Source of the DNA: Leptospira semungkisensis
GTDB taxonomy: Bacteria; Spirochaetota; Leptospiria; Leptospirales; Leptospiraceae
Direction: 5' to 3'
Length of the DNA: 64,000 nt
Assembly (NCBI RefSeq): GCF_004770055.1
Contig: NZ_RQEP01000005.1
Location: 186,001-250,000 of the forward strand
Each line of letters opens with the position of its first letter. Positions within the stretch are counted from its first letter, which is position 1. This document shows positions 17,334 to 26,413 of this stretch, in pieces. A program made the translations under genes and the position numbers. The notes beneath the pieces are model-generated. The model saw only the letters and a list, made by a program, of their open reading frames with translations, did not search any database and was not told the origin of the DNA.

Positions 17334-18602
17334 ATGAATGCAATTATTCAAAAAAGCAAGATCGATAGAATTTTATTAGGGATCACTCTCTTACTTATAG
17401 GAGTGAGTTGCGGAGGCGGCGGAGGCTCGAATATGTCTGGGCTCGCACTTCTATTTCAATCCGGTTCCGGATATACGGATTTTCTAAAATACTCGGGAGA
17501 GAATCTGATCATCCCTACTCTTCAAAGTTTGCAAGATGACAGTGCTGCATTGGCTACAGCTGCGAATACGTATGCTGGCTCTCCAGATGCAGGCACAAAT
17601 CTCAATGCATTGCGAGCTGCTTGGATCCAAGCTCGCATTTCCTTAAAGAAAACGGAAACTTTCTATTTCGGTCCGGCTTCTCTCCCATCTAGCGCAAGCT
17701 ACTATACTAAGCTAGATGGTTTCGAAAAGGGTTCGAGCACTCGTCCTCTTTGGACGAATGTCAACCAAGTCATTACAAACCCAGGATCCAATCCTTGTGC
17801 GACCGGAACGATAGACACCTCGGCTCTCTCCTTATGTGCATTTAAATACAAAGGCTTCGAGGCATTAGAGATGCTCATCTTCGACAATGATGGAGATCCT
17901 ACAACCAGTACAAGTTTAAGCTTGATCAATACTGCAAATACCGGTTCTACGAGAAGAATGGCGTATCTGCAAGCGCTTGCAGGTCTGATCTCACAAGATG
18001 CGACAACGCTCTATACTACTTGGTCCCCTACTGGGAGTAACTTTGTAAAAAGTTATATCGCCGGAACAGGAACCTACTTCCGTAGTCCTGCTGAATCCTT
18101 TGATACGTATATGCAGTCTGTAGGAAACTTGGCCGTTCAAATGGAAGAGTTAAAACTAGGAACTCCCGCCTGCTTAAGTAATTCCTGTACCTCTTTGGCT
18201 TCTCCTAGTTCCAACGCATTCTCCACGGAAACGATCTATTCTCGAAATGCGTATGCAGATCTGTACTATAATCTTTCAGGAATAGAACTAGCATACCTTG
18301 GGAATCCGGCGGATGCAGAAATTCATTCGATCTCCACCCTGATCCAAGCCCAGAATCCAAGCTTGGATACAGATATCCAGAATGCGATCACCGCATTGAA
18401 AACATCCTTGAATACTAAGAAATCCTCCGGAGATCTTTTTGCGGAAATCGATGCGGATGGGGGAGCAGCAGGCGGAACGAGTGTGACGAATAACGTAAAA
18501 CCGGTTTGGCAACTTGCAACAGCGTTAAAAACTCTGCTTACTGTGGATGTTTTCTCCGCTTTAGGAGTTCCAAACCTTCCTTCTGCGAACGACGGAGACT
18601 AA
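17334..18602 (+). CDS. imelysin-like lipoprotein with altered GxHxxE motif
   Basis: 422 residues. Signal peptide ends at Cys26 (LLIGVSC) followed by GGGGGSNMSGLAL, nearly the same as in imelysin 1. The C-terminal domain is imelysin-like, but the signature position reads G174-F-E176-A-L-E179, so the His is a Glu. The metal site, if kept, would be all-carboxylate. AAGGGGG precedes the ATG. It is the third gene of the operon, followed by two hairpins at 18624-18685. Divergent duplication of the first imelysin is the simplest origin. Confidence 0.85.
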   Translation: MNAIIQKSKIDRILLGITLLLIGVSCGGGGGSNMSGLALLFQSGSGYTDFLKYSGENLIIPTLQSLQDDSAALATAANTYAGSPDAGTNLNALRAAWIQARISLKKTETFYFGPASLPSSASYYTKLDGFEKGSSTRPLWTNVNQVITNPGSNPCATGTIDTSALSLCAFKYKGFEALEMLIFDNDGDPTTSTSLSLINTANTGSTRRMAYLQALAGLISQDATTLYTTWSPTGSNFVKSYIAGTGTYFRSPAESFDTYMQSVGNLAVQMEELKLGTPACLSNSCTSLASPSSNAFSTETIYSRNAYADLYYNLSGIELAYLGNPADAEIHSISTLIQAQNPSLDTDIQNAITALKTSLNTKKSSGDLFAEIDADGGAAGGTSVTNNVKPVWQLATALKTLLTVDVFSALGVPNLPSANDGD

Positions 18603-18623
18603 AAGAACATTTCAAAAGAATAA

Positions 18624-18685
18624 TATACTTCGCCCTTCTTGCTATGAGGACGGGTGAAGTATAAAAGCTGTCCTAACCCCAGGAC
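18624..18685 (+). terminator. two consecutive hairpins after the imelysin operon
   Basis: TATACTTCGCCC pairs with GGGTGAAGTATA (18624-18663, one G-U pair), then GTCCT-AACCCC-AGGAC (18670-18685). No clear U tract follows, so the function may be RNA 3'-end protection or weak termination. Confidence 0.5.
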
Positions 18686-18780
18686 GGGTTGTGATTGAAT
18701 AACATTCCGTTTTTCGCAAATTCTCAATCTCAGCAAAAAATCCTTGCTAAAGATAAAATTTCATTTTTTCCTAACCGGCT

Positions 18781-19197
18781 ATGATCAGTTCCCTTTACTC
18801 TCTTATCTTTTTCACCGGTTGGACCATAATCCTCGTCTTAGTCGTAGCAGGTTTTAGAGTGGCTCAAGTCTTAGCGGGAAAAAAGAAATCCAACGAATTC
18901 CCAGCTTGGACCCAACATGGCAGTGATTTTTATTGGAGGATCCATCGTGCCCACGTAAACTGCATTGAGAGTCTTCCGGTATTTGCGGTCTTGGTGCTAA
19001 TTGCATTAGATATCGGTTATCAAAGCCATCTTTTCGACGTTCTGTCCATGATCGTATGCGGAGGAAGAGTGTTGCAAACGACCGCTCATCTAAGCGGAGG
19101 AGGAGAATGGAACGTAAACGTAAGATTTACCGGATTTCTCATCCAATATGCCTGCTTCGCTTATATGCTTGTGATCCTTCTTCAGTCCGTGTATTAA
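18781..19197 (+). CDS. MAPEG-family membrane protein
   Basis: 138 residues, four hydrophobic helices. The first loop carries WRIHRAHVNCIESLPVF, matching the RAHxNxxE motif of MAPEG proteins (membrane-associated eicosanoid/glutathione metabolism), where these residues line the glutathione site. Bacterial members are often glutathione transferases or detoxifying enzymes; the substrate here is unknown. It stands alone, between the imelysin operon and a PhoU-like gene. Confidence 0.88.
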   Translation: MISSLYSLIFFTGWTIILVLVVAGFRVAQVLAGKKKSNEFPAWTQHGSDFYWRIHRAHVNCIESLPVFAVLVLIALDIGYQSHLFDVLSMIVCGGRVLQTTAHLSGGGEWNVNVRFTGFLIQYACFAYMLVILLQSVY

Positions 19198-19249
19198 AAA
19201 ACCTCTTGACCAAAGCGTACATTTGAAGTAAATCTTCGAAGGAAATTCA

Positions 19250-19972
19250 ATGGCATCCAAGTTCGATTATCTCCGTAAAAATCTGTACGCTATGGCGGAG
19301 CTTTGTCTGGAGCAGATCCTGATCTTAGATGACGCAATCGAACAAGAAAACTCCGATCTCGCAAAACAAGTCATCGAAAGAGATGATCTGATCGACAGTT
19401 TAGAAAAGCAAAATGACAACCTTTCTCAAAATGCAATCTTAGAAGCCGTTGCCAATAGAAACCTATTAGGAATGGATCAGATCGATGGAGAGGTGATCTT
19501 GAAACGAGATCCACTTCGCTTTGCCCTTTCTGCGATTCGAATCAATCGAAGCTTAGAGAGAATGGGCGATCAAATCGTGAACTGTGCGACTTGCTATCGA
19601 CGGGGACTCTTACCCAAAGGCTTCTTTAGAGAAGAAGAGCTTTTGGACAAAATGTTATCTAGGGTCGTAACTCTCATCGGAATGGCAGTAGAATCTTTGG
19701 TAGAAGAGAAAAACCGCTTCTACGGTTCTGTTCATACGGTCGAAGAGGAGCTAAACAATCTATGCCATGCTGCCTTTCTCAAATTTGTATTGGATCCTCG
19801 GCTAGATAAGAATCAATTTGCCGACCTATATCGTATGATACTCGGGATCGAAAGAGCCGGAGACTATGCAGTAAACATTGCAGAAGAATTAGTTCGCTTA
19901 AACACCGGAATGGATATACGACATCTTTCAGATCCGGTTCAAGTAACCGAGAAGACTACTAAGATTACATAG
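19250..19972 (+). CDS. PhoU-domain protein
   Basis: 240 residues, all-helical, with two PhoU repeats. Each has the metal-cluster motif: [17 protein letters not shown] (about residue 97) and [17 protein letters not shown] (about 202). PhoU proteins restrain phosphate uptake through PstSCAB and PhoR. No pst or pho genes are in the window, so the partner is elsewhere, or this is a Pit-associated or free-standing member. AAGGAAA precedes the ATG. Soluble. Confidence 0.88.
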   Translation: MASKFDYLRKNLYAMAELCLEQILILDDAIEQENSDLAKQVIERDDLIDSLEKQNDNLSQNAILEAVANRNLLGMDQIDGEVILKRDPLRFALSAIRINRSLERMGDQIVNCATCYRRGLLPKGFFREEELLDKMLSRVVTLIGMAVESLVEEKNRFYGSVHTVEEELNNLCHAAFLKFVLDPRLDKNQFADLYRMILGIERAGDYAVNIAEELVRLNTGMDIRHLSDPVQVTEKTTKIT

Positions 19973-19973
19973 T

Positions 19974-20882
19974 TCACTGCTGCACGCAGATCAAGGACTG
20001 TACATTATTGCAATATACGAGCCCTGAAGAAATACCACTTAGGGTCGGATTGCTCGGATTTCCAGCACTACCCTGATCCGTAGGTGCACCAGAACTCCAA
20101 CCCAAACAATCGCTTCCTGTTGTCCAGTCTCCATTCAATCCTGTCCAGAAATTGCTCCCCGCAGAAGAGATCCCATTCCCTGAAGAATCTATAAAATAAG
20201 AACTCGCATCCGTATCGTATGCCTTCAAAGAACTACCAATGTCCCAGTATTGCATATTCGGCTTCAAAACCCAACTGATCTGAGGAGCAGACGCCCTTCT
20301 CCAAGTTCCTGAAACTGCAAGAGCCTTATACGTCCCGGAAGGTAAGCCAATATGACCGGAAACTTCTCCAGCACAAATCGCATCTGCAAACGTTATAGAA
20401 AAATTTCCTGCATACGTAGGATTTGTCGCGAAAAGAAATCTATCATTATCCTTCTGCTTCAGACTATAATGAATGCTCTGATCCTCTGGATCCAAGATAT
20501 CCAGTACAAAGAAATTATCCACAGTATCCGTATCGTCTGCGGCTCCTAGGATCGTAATCGTTTGAGGAATATTAAAATTGGCGGCAGTAAAGATCAAGGT
20601 ACTAGGAGAAACAGATCCTAAAGAAGGATTGCTTACGCTAAAACTATAACTTGCAGAACTACTAGGAGCTTTCGGTAAAGAAATGGAAAGAGTAAGAGAA
20701 GATTCTTCTGGAACTATGGATCCGCCTGAAATAAGTATCTCCTGATTGCAGCTCTCGATCAGACAACTAATGATCTCATTTTTAAAAAAATCGGCACTAG
20801 AGGGATCACCCGGATTTGTAGTTTTGATCGCACAAGCGGCAAGTGAAACGAATAAGATCAATGCAAGAAAAGAACGAAACAA
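19974..20882 (-). CDS. DUF1554 lipoprotein
   Basis: 302 residues. Lipoprotein signal (LILFVSLAAC, Cys17). Residues about 60-140 form a beta-rich Ig-like segment rich in Ser/Ala (SYSFSVSNPSLGSVSP). The C-terminal half, FATNPTYAGNFSITFADAIC to the closing LICVQQ, matches DUF1554, a disulphide-bearing domain common in Leptospira surface proteins. Probably outer-membrane exposed; ligand unknown. Convergent with the PhoU gene, two bases apart. Confidence 0.82.
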   Translation of the reverse strand: MFRSFLALILFVSLAACAIKTTNPGDPSSADFFKNEIISCLIESCNQEILISGGSIVPEESSLTLSISLPKAPSSSASYSFSVSNPSLGSVSPSTLIFTAANFNIPQTITILGAADDTDTVDNFFVLDILDPEDQSIHYSLKQKDNDRFLFATNPTYAGNFSITFADAICAGEVSGHIGLPSGTYKALAVSGTWRRASAPQISWVLKPNMQYWDIGSSLKAYDTDASSYFIDSSGNGISSAGSNFWTGLNGDWTTGSDCLGWSSGAPTDQGSAGNPSNPTLSGISSGLVYCNNVQSLICVQQ

Positions 20883-20892
20883 AGGAATACCC

Positions 20893-21597
20893 TCACTCTC
20901 TATAATGAGCAGGTTCTGGAGAGGTCGGCCCCGATCCTTCCCCTTGCTCTAAATAACTTTCTAATTCTTCCTTTAACCCATGAGGAAGTTGCAACCCGGA
21001 ACTCTCTATCCTTTCATTATATTTACTGAATGAAAATCTATGACGGGAAGTTCCTAAGTAAACGCTCAATGCTTCGGAACCCCATTCCAAAATGTCCCGA
21101 ATGTATTCGTCATTTTCCTCCAGCTTCTCTGCGTATGGAATGAATAGAGGACGATTGACCGGGCGCCCGATCGTTCGATAAAATAAAAGCCGTCTAAGAA
21201 CTTCGTGGTCTTTCCAATTTCCGGAATCCAAGGCTTTTTCTACCATTCTCAGGTTAATACAATCCAAGAATTCGACTTTTAGATTTTCATTCTTCAGTTT
21301 TCTACGAAGAGTAGCCTTGATCTCTTCGGATTCGTATAAAAAATTAGGACAGTATTCAGGACATTCCTGGTCCTTATGTAAATCACAATAATGTAATAGA
21401 ATACAATCAATATCTGAAGAAGGTTCTACGATCCCGAAATTGATCGAACCTAGGATTTCCACCCCGGTTCTGAACCCTTTGTCCTCAAGTTCTTTCAAAG
21501 CGATACGACAGGCTTGCATTCTTCTTAACGCTTCCTTGGTATCGTAGTTGCGATATTTATTCTTGAGGGCGACGTATTTTTCTATTAGATAAGTCAT
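20893..21597 (-). CDS. nucleotidyltransferase-fold protein
   Basis: 234 residues. [16 protein letters not shown] (about 50-65) is the GSx(n)DxD signature of the polymerase-beta/MNT nucleotidyltransferase superfamily, with a candidate third acid at VEFLDC (about residue 110). A cysteine/histidine-rich insert, [18 protein letters not shown], between them could bind zinc, which is unusual for the fold. Substrate unknown. The ATG overlaps the stop of the upstream esterase gene (ATGA), so the pair is translationally coupled. Confidence 0.75.
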   Translation of the reverse strand: MTYLIEKYVALKNKYRNYDTKEALRRMQACRIALKELEDKGFRTGVEILGSINFGIVEPSSDIDCILLHYCDLHKDQECPEYCPNFLYESEEIKATLRRKLKNENLKVEFLDCINLRMVEKALDSGNWKDHEVLRRLLFYRTIGRPVNRPLFIPYAEKLEENDEYIRDILEWGSEALSVYLGTSRHRFSFSKYNERIESSGLQLPHGLKEELESYLEQGEGSGPTSPEPAHYRE

Positions 21598-22295
21598 GCA
21601 AAGGATTCTCGCAAATAGCGGTTCATACCGTGTAATACTACCTCAGGGATTTCATGTCCACCCGGAAATGCCAATAATTCCCCTACCCAACCCGCTTCTC
21701 TTAACACTGTTTCTAATCGTTTAGCGGCTGGGTAACCCAGAACAGGATCCATTCTACCATGACTTTGAAAAAATTTATAGCCTGGAGTTTCGGAGGCAAG
21801 TTTGGACCAATTCGTTTCATCCAGCAAGGTCCCAGACAGAATGACAAGTCCCTTCGGCTTTTCTTTAGCCCTAAGCGTTAGATCCATGGCAAGCATAGAG
21901 CCCTGAGAGAATCCACCCAGAATGATCCGGTCCATAGGCACATTCAATGCTTGGATCATCGCTTCCACTTTTTCTCTGGCTTCCTCAAGACCTGCCGGAT
22001 AACGCTCAAAAAGCTCCCTAGAACCGCCGGCAACCATAGCCTTCTGCAAGGCTTCCATATCTATAGGGAACCAGGCCCTTCCATTATACCCTGGCATGAT
22101 AGGAACTTCTAAGATACCTTCCGGAAAAATGAAATTCGTGCCTTCCGGAACATCCATATAAGAATACAAGGGAAGAAGATCGTAAGCGTTCGCTCCATAT
22201 CCATGTAAGAAGATTACGAATGGACCCTCGGGATTTCCTGGAATGCAGGCAGCTTTTATAGGTCCGATTTGGATTAAAGGGATTTCATTGGGCAT
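21594..22295 (-). CDS. phospholipase/carboxylesterase family hydrolase
   Basis: 233 residues of the alpha/beta-hydrolase fold, subgroup PF02230 (acyl-protein thioesterase/YpfH-like). The oxyanion strand is [18 protein letters not shown], the nucleophile elbow [10 protein letters not shown], the acid lies in [10 protein letters not shown] and the His in FPGGHEIP, so the triad is complete. No signal peptide, hence cytoplasmic. Likely hydrolyses short acyl esters. First gene of a two-gene operon with the nucleotidyltransferase. Confidence 0.9.
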   Translation of the reverse strand: MPNEIPLIQIGPIKAACIPGNPEGPFVIFLHGYGANAYDLLPLYSYMDVPEGTNFIFPEGILEVPIMPGYNGRAWFPIDMEALQKAMVAGGSRELFERYPAGLEEAREKVEAMIQALNVPMDRIILGGFSQGSMLAMDLTLRAKEKPKGLVILSGTLLDETNWSKLASETPGYKFFQSHGRMDPVLGYPAAKRLETVLREAGWVGELLAFPGGHEIPEVVLHGMNRYLRESFA

Positions 22296-22507
22296 ACATT
22301 CCTTTTAAAGAATGGGTTCTAAATTGGCAAATCCATAATTCGGCAAAAAATCGAGTCCATATCGAAGAAGGCCAAGCCTTGGAAAAAGGCTCCAAAGAAT
22401 ATTACGAATTCTTTTTATTTAAGATAGGAGAAGATTCGAAACAAGCAATATTTTATTGCATTGGCGACAAAGAGATCTGAAGTTTGGTAAGAAGTTTCTA
22501 AGCTGAA

Positions 22508-23320
22508 ATGAAAACTTGTCTCCTTCATTATCGAATCCTTCTTTCATTTATACTTTCTATTCTCTTTCAAAACTGTGGGACGTATCTCTATTTAGAAGAA
22601 CTGAACAACCAAAGCAAAACATACAATAGCTTAGTCATAGACATGTTCACGATTACAAATGCGAGTCTAATCCATTACTGGCCGTTAGACGGAGACGCTG
22701 AGGATAAAGTGGGAGGTCTGCATCTAATTGCAAGCGGAGGGCCAGTCCTTACAAGTGACCGTCATGGTCTTGCTGGAGGCGCATACTATTATCCTGGAGA
22801 TGGTCAATCTTATCACGCATCGTCTGCAGTCGGAGATCAAATCCTCGCTGGCGATACCTCTTCCTTCACCGTCAGCGCCTGGGTAAGAGGAAGCTTCCTA
22901 CAGGGCTCATCCGGAAGCACGGAAATATTTATAGCGCAAGCCGGTGGATATGGAATGCAATACTATTCGAATTCCAGTGCCGCCTGCACGAATGCAATCC
23001 GTGTCTTTACGAACAATGGCGGAACAGGCGACGCCGACCTAGCAACTTCTTGCACGTATGGCAAAGACGATGCCTGGTATAATGTGGTTTTTATTTGGGA
23101 CATGCCTCATTTAACCGCTCAACTCTTTGTTAACGGAATATTAATGAAAACCGTAAATCCAAGTACGGTAAGTACAATTGGAAGCTTTCGGCCTTGGGCC
23201 GTCGGAGGAAGCTTTTACATTGGCTTTTCGGATCTTTCAGGAGCTCTATTTCAAGGAAGTGTGGATGAAGTCAGGATCTACAATCGGATCATCGCTCCGA
23301 ATCCTTTCTTTGGCTGGTAA
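22508..23320 (+). CDS. LamG/concanavalin-like lipoprotein
   Basis: 270 residues. Signal peptide ending ILFQNC (Cys23). From about residue 55 the protein is a LamG-like jelly roll: LIHYWPLDGDAEDKVGG opening, SSFTVSAWVRG, and the closing GSVDEVRIYNRIIAP, a very typical LamG ending. Such domains bind glycans or matrix proteins. Surface location inferred. Convergent with the small lipoprotein gene, with a bidirectional terminator between. Confidence 0.85.
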   Translation: MKTCLLHYRILLSFILSILFQNCGTYLYLEELNNQSKTYNSLVIDMFTITNASLIHYWPLDGDAEDKVGGLHLIASGGPVLTSDRHGLAGGAYYYPGDGQSYHASSAVGDQILAGDTSSFTVSAWVRGSFLQGSSGSTEIFIAQAGGYGMQYYSNSSAACTNAIRVFTNNGGTGDADLATSCTYGKDDAWYNVVFIWDMPHLTAQLFVNGILMKTVNPSTVSTIGSFRPWAVGGSFYIGFSDLSGALFQGSVDEVRIYNRIIAPNPFFGW

Positions 23321-23408
23321 GAATACAAGAGAATGAGATTGTCCTCTTCTTATTTTAAAGAATAAGGTTTATTGCTTAGTAATTTTTCTCAGTAGATTCT
23401 ATAAATAT

Positions 23409-23453
23409 AAAAAGCAAGGCTTCCTCCTTCATTTACGAAGAACCTTGCTTTTT
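23409..23453. terminator. bidirectional intrinsic terminator
   Basis: AAAAAGCAAGG (23409-23419) is perfectly complementary to CCTTGCTTTTT (23443-23453). The U tract exists on both strands, and the hairpin sits between two convergent genes. Confidence 0.85.
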
Positions 23454-23472
23454 AAAGGCAAAATCTTAAAAC

Positions 23473-23856
23473 TTAAATAACGATTCCATCAGCCTTCAGA
23501 TCACATTTGCTATCCAAAACGACAGTGTTCAGTGCGCCTAAAAACAGGAAACCGACAGTGTTGATCTCTTTCACACAACCATCTACATCGTCTTTCTTGT
23601 AGTATTTGCCATCATCTACTTTAGCAAGTGATGCTGCAATGGTAGAATCCAATAGTGCTACTTGAGCAGCAACAGAAGAAGGAGCTCCAGAAAAACTCAG
23701 TATGGATGTATCCGTTTGCGTCACAGCGTCCTTGATCTGCTTTCTAGCAGCTGATCCTTTAACTCTGTTCGAAGAGATCCCGATCGGATCCAATACAGCA
23801 CAATTTCCTAATGCGAGAGCGGTCAAGAATCCCAACATATATATGGTTTTTTTCAT
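23473..23856 (-). CDS. small lipoprotein, Leptospira type
   Basis: 127 residues. Signal peptide MKKTIYMLGFLTALALGNC (Cys19). The mature part (VLDPIGISSNRVKGSAARKQ start, DGCVKEINTVGFLFLGALNT near the end) has two further cysteines (DGC, SKC) that could pair. It resembles a family of short Leptospira lipoproteins (possibly TIGR04452); function unknown. GAGGAAA lies before the ATG. Confidence 0.75.
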   Translation of the reverse strand: MKKTIYMLGFLTALALGNCAVLDPIGISSNRVKGSAARKQIKDAVTQTDTSILSFSGAPSSVAAQVALLDSTIAASLAKVDDGKYYKKDDVDGCVKEINTVGFLFLGALNTVVLDSKCDLKADGIVI

Positions 23857-24282
23857 ATTTCCTCATCAGACGTTTTTGCAACAAACCTCTGCGCAAAAAC
23901 ATATTTAGAATTTTTAATCTATATACTTGGCAACCGGAGAGGACGGACAGGTTCTTGACAAAAAGTTCCACATATTTTCCGAATTCATACATTCAGAAAC
24001 TGTAAAATACAATTTCTATATTCTATTTGGGATACGGATCGCCTTGATTCTAAATACTTTTGAATCCAAATTTATCAAATCAAAAACCAAACCACATTAT
24101 TATAATTTAATATATATCTATCACAACGAAAAAGATTCTATACAGAAAGACACTTTACCGTTCTTACAAAACCTGATCCCCTTGCTTACGAATAAAATGG
24201 GCCGCGCATAAAAGCAAAATTGCCGATACATACAGGTTTCTCAGGATGCAAATCTCAACATTCTTCCCCTAAGCTATATTGA

Positions 24283-24294
24283 GAACAATTGTTC
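24283..24294. promoter_or_regulatory. palindrome GAACAATTGTTC
   Basis: Perfect 12-base palindrome, flanked by ATTGA/CAAT so that symmetry continues with one mismatch. 175 bases before the SDR ATG. Shares the GAACAAT half with the repeat at 24377. Confidence 0.4.
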
Positions 24295-24376
24295 AATATA
24301 GCCGAACACTGTTTTGTGCTCTGTTATATGGGGGAATTTTTCCTTGTCGGGAATGCCTACTGGATCCATCTTTTAC

Positions 24377-24392
24377 CAGAACAATCGTTCTG
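24377..24392. promoter_or_regulatory. inverted repeat CAGAAC-AATC-GTTCTG
   Basis: Perfect 6-base arms, 4-base centre, 77 bases before the SDR ATG and 96 bases (centre to centre) from the palindrome at 24283. Candidate operator for the acyl-CoA operon; no regulator gene is adjacent. Confidence 0.45.
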
Positions 24393-24468
24393 CTTAAAGC
24401 GAACCGGATCCTAGACGATCGATTCGCAATATCTAAAGTTTTATATTTAAGGAAATCAGAGGAATCCA

Positions 24469-25236
24469 ATGGCAAAACAATTTGAAGGCAAAGTCGCATT
24501 AGTAACTGGAGCCGCTTCCCCCAGAGGTTTAGGAAGAGCGATCGCAAATACGATCGCAAAAGACGGTGGAGACATCGTTGTAGTCGACTTGAACAAGGAA
24601 CATATCGAGCAAGCAGCTGCAGAGATCGCTAAAGAATTCGGAGTAAAAACGCTAGGAGTTGCCGCTAACGTAACCAAGCCTGACGATTGCGATGCAGTCA
24701 TCTCTTCTGTAAAAGATACTTTCGGTAAACTGGATTTCTTAGTGAATAACGCCGGAGTCTTAAAAGACAATCTTTTCATTAGAATGACCGAGCAAGAATT
24801 CGACTTCGTAATGGACGTGAACGCGAAAGGCGTCTTCTTAATGACCAAATATGCTTCCAAACTTCTTCTGAAGGCTCCATCCGGAAGGATCGTAAACATC
24901 TCTTCTCTTTCTGGATTGAGCGGACAGCCAGGTCAGGCGAACTACTCTTCTTCTAAAGCGGCTGTGATCGCATTAACCAAAGTGGCAGCAAGAGAATTCT
25001 CCGGTAGAGGAGTCCTCGTTAACGCAGTTTGCCCTGGCTATGTGCAAACAGACATGACTGCTTCTCTTCCGGAAGAAGTACAGAAAAAACTCACAGATCC
25101 TATGTTCATTCCTCTTAAGAGACCTGGAACTCAACAAGAGATCGCTAACGCAGTAGAATTCTTTTTATCCGACAAGGCTTCCTATATCACCGGCGTATTC
25201 CTCCGTGTGGATGGCGGCGCCGGTATAGGAATGTAA
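24469..25236 (+). CDS. SDR 3-oxoacyl reductase / hydroxyacyl-CoA dehydrogenase
   Basis: 255 residues, FabG-like. Cofactor motif [12 protein letters not shown] (about 14-25; the GAASPRGLG form is typical of multifunctional hydroxyacyl-CoA dehydrogenase-like SDRs), NNAG at about 93, Ser in NISSLSG and YSSSK as the active pair, C-terminal [13 protein letters not shown] precedes the ATG. It leads an operon with a thiolase and a DUF35 protein, so it most likely acts on CoA thioesters: reduction or oxidation of 3-oxoacyl-CoA next to thiolytic chemistry. Confidence 0.9.
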   Translation: MAKQFEGKVALVTGAASPRGLGRAIANTIAKDGGDIVVVDLNKEHIEQAAAEIAKEFGVKTLGVAANVTKPDDCDAVISSVKDTFGKLDFLVNNAGVLKDNLFIRMTEQEFDFVMDVNAKGVFLMTKYASKLLLKAPSGRIVNISSLSGLSGQPGQANYSSSKAAVIALTKVAAREFSGRGVLVNAVCPGYVQTDMTASLPEEVQKKLTDPMFIPLKRPGTQQEIANAVEFFLSDKASYITGVFLRVDGGAGIGM

Positions 25237-25247
25237 GAGGAAGTATC

Positions 25248-26411
25248 ATGAGAGAAGTAGCAATCATAGGGGCCTATGAAACGGTCCACGGAAATCTAAA
25301 AGACAGAACTCTCAGAGACCTGGTTACCGAAGCAGGTAACGGAGCGATCAAGGATTCTGGAATCGATAGAAAAGAGATCCAAGCGGTGTATGTTGGAAAT
25401 TATGCGGGGAATGAATTCAACGCTCAAAATACAATGGGATCTTATGCAGCCAACTTACTAGGATTAGGTGACAAACCTGCAATCCGCACCGAAGGAGCCT
25501 GCGCATCCGGAGGGATCGCAATGCGCCAAGGAGTCTTAGCAGTTGCTTCCGGTCTGTATGATACGGTTCTTGTTCTAGGTGTGGAAAAAATGAACGGCCT
25601 GGATCCTGAAACCACCATGGAGATCGTAGCAAGAGGCCAAGACCAGGATGTAGAAGGAGGCTATTGCATCTCCGGACCTTCCGGGTTTGCTTTGAATGCG
25701 ATCCGTCACATGCATGAGTTCGGAACTACCAAAGAAATGCTCGCAACAGTCGCAGAGAAAAACTACTATCACGGAAGCCTGAATCCTTTCGCTCATAAGC
25801 AAAAGGAAATTTCCTTCAATAATATTATGAGAGCGAGAATGGTTACTACTCCATTCGGTTTTCATGATGTTTCTTTGGTGACCGACGCATCCGCTGCGGT
25901 TGTGATCACTACTAAAGAAAAAGCCAAGTCCCTCAGAAAAGATTACGTTGTCGTGAAAGGTTCCGGGATCGGAGGCGACTATTTCAACGTAGCTCTTAAA
26001 AAGGATTCCGTCAGCTTCCCTGCATCCGTACAAGCGGCGACCGAAGCATTTAAGATGGCAGGCGTAGAAAGAAAGGACATAGACGTTCTAGAGTGCCATG
26101 ACTGCTTTACCATCACCGAGATCATCAATATCGAAGATCTAGGCTTCGTAGAAAAAGGAAAAGGCGGACAGTTTACTAAAGACGGTCACACTCGCCTTGG
26201 CGGAAAACTTCCTGTAAATACTTCAGGAGGCTTAAAAGCAAAAGGACATCCAGTAGGAGCTACCGGAGTCGGCCAAGTCGTAGAGATGACCTTTCAATTG
26301 AGAGGACAATCCGATAAGCGTCAGGTCGAAAACGCTCGCACTGCGCTGACCCATGTATTGGGCGGCCCAGGCGCTGTCAGCATCGTTCATATCTTACAGA
26401 GAGGAGAATAA
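25248..26411 (+). CDS. SCPx-type thiolase
   Basis: 387 residues. Nucleophile Cys85 in EGACASGG, catalytic His in AKGHPVGATG, and LECHDCFTITEI as in sterol-carrier-protein-type thiolases. The usual C-terminal CxG is replaced by HVLGGPGA, also typical of that branch. Makes or cleaves 3-oxoacyl-CoA. AGAGGAAG stands before the ATG, 11 bases after the SDR stop. The next gene is a DUF35 OB-fold protein, the known partner that completes a CoA-binding surface for this thiolase type. Confidence 0.92.
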   Translation: MREVAIIGAYETVHGNLKDRTLRDLVTEAGNGAIKDSGIDRKEIQAVYVGNYAGNEFNAQNTMGSYAANLLGLGDKPAIRTEGACASGGIAMRQGVLAVASGLYDTVLVLGVEKMNGLDPETTMEIVARGQDQDVEGGYCISGPSGFALNAIRHMHEFGTTKEMLATVAEKNYYHGSLNPFAHKQKEISFNNIMRARMVTTPFGFHDVSLVTDASAAVVITTKEKAKSLRKDYVVVKGSGIGGDYFNVALKKDSVSFPASVQAATEAFKMAGVERKDIDVLECHDCFTITEIINIEDLGFVEKGKGGQFTKDGHTRLGGKLPVNTSGGLKAKGHPVGATGVGQVVEMTFQLRGQSDKRQVENARTALTHVLGGPGAVSIVHILQRGE

Positions 26412-26413
26412 GA

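Larger units (their letters stand above)
23857..24468. other. 612-base non-coding stretch, AT-rich
   Basis: No convincing gene. The stretch 23990-24200 is clearly more AT-rich than its surroundings and holds only a TTG-started frame of poor composition. The last 190 bases contain two related inverted repeats upstream of the SDR-thiolase operon. Confidence 0.7.

Noticed and set aside
23927..24211. 94-codon plus-strand frame
   Set aside because: TTG start without a ribosome site, AT-rich with Asn/Lys/Tyr/Ile bias and no recognisable domain, in a stretch that otherwise looks non-coding.
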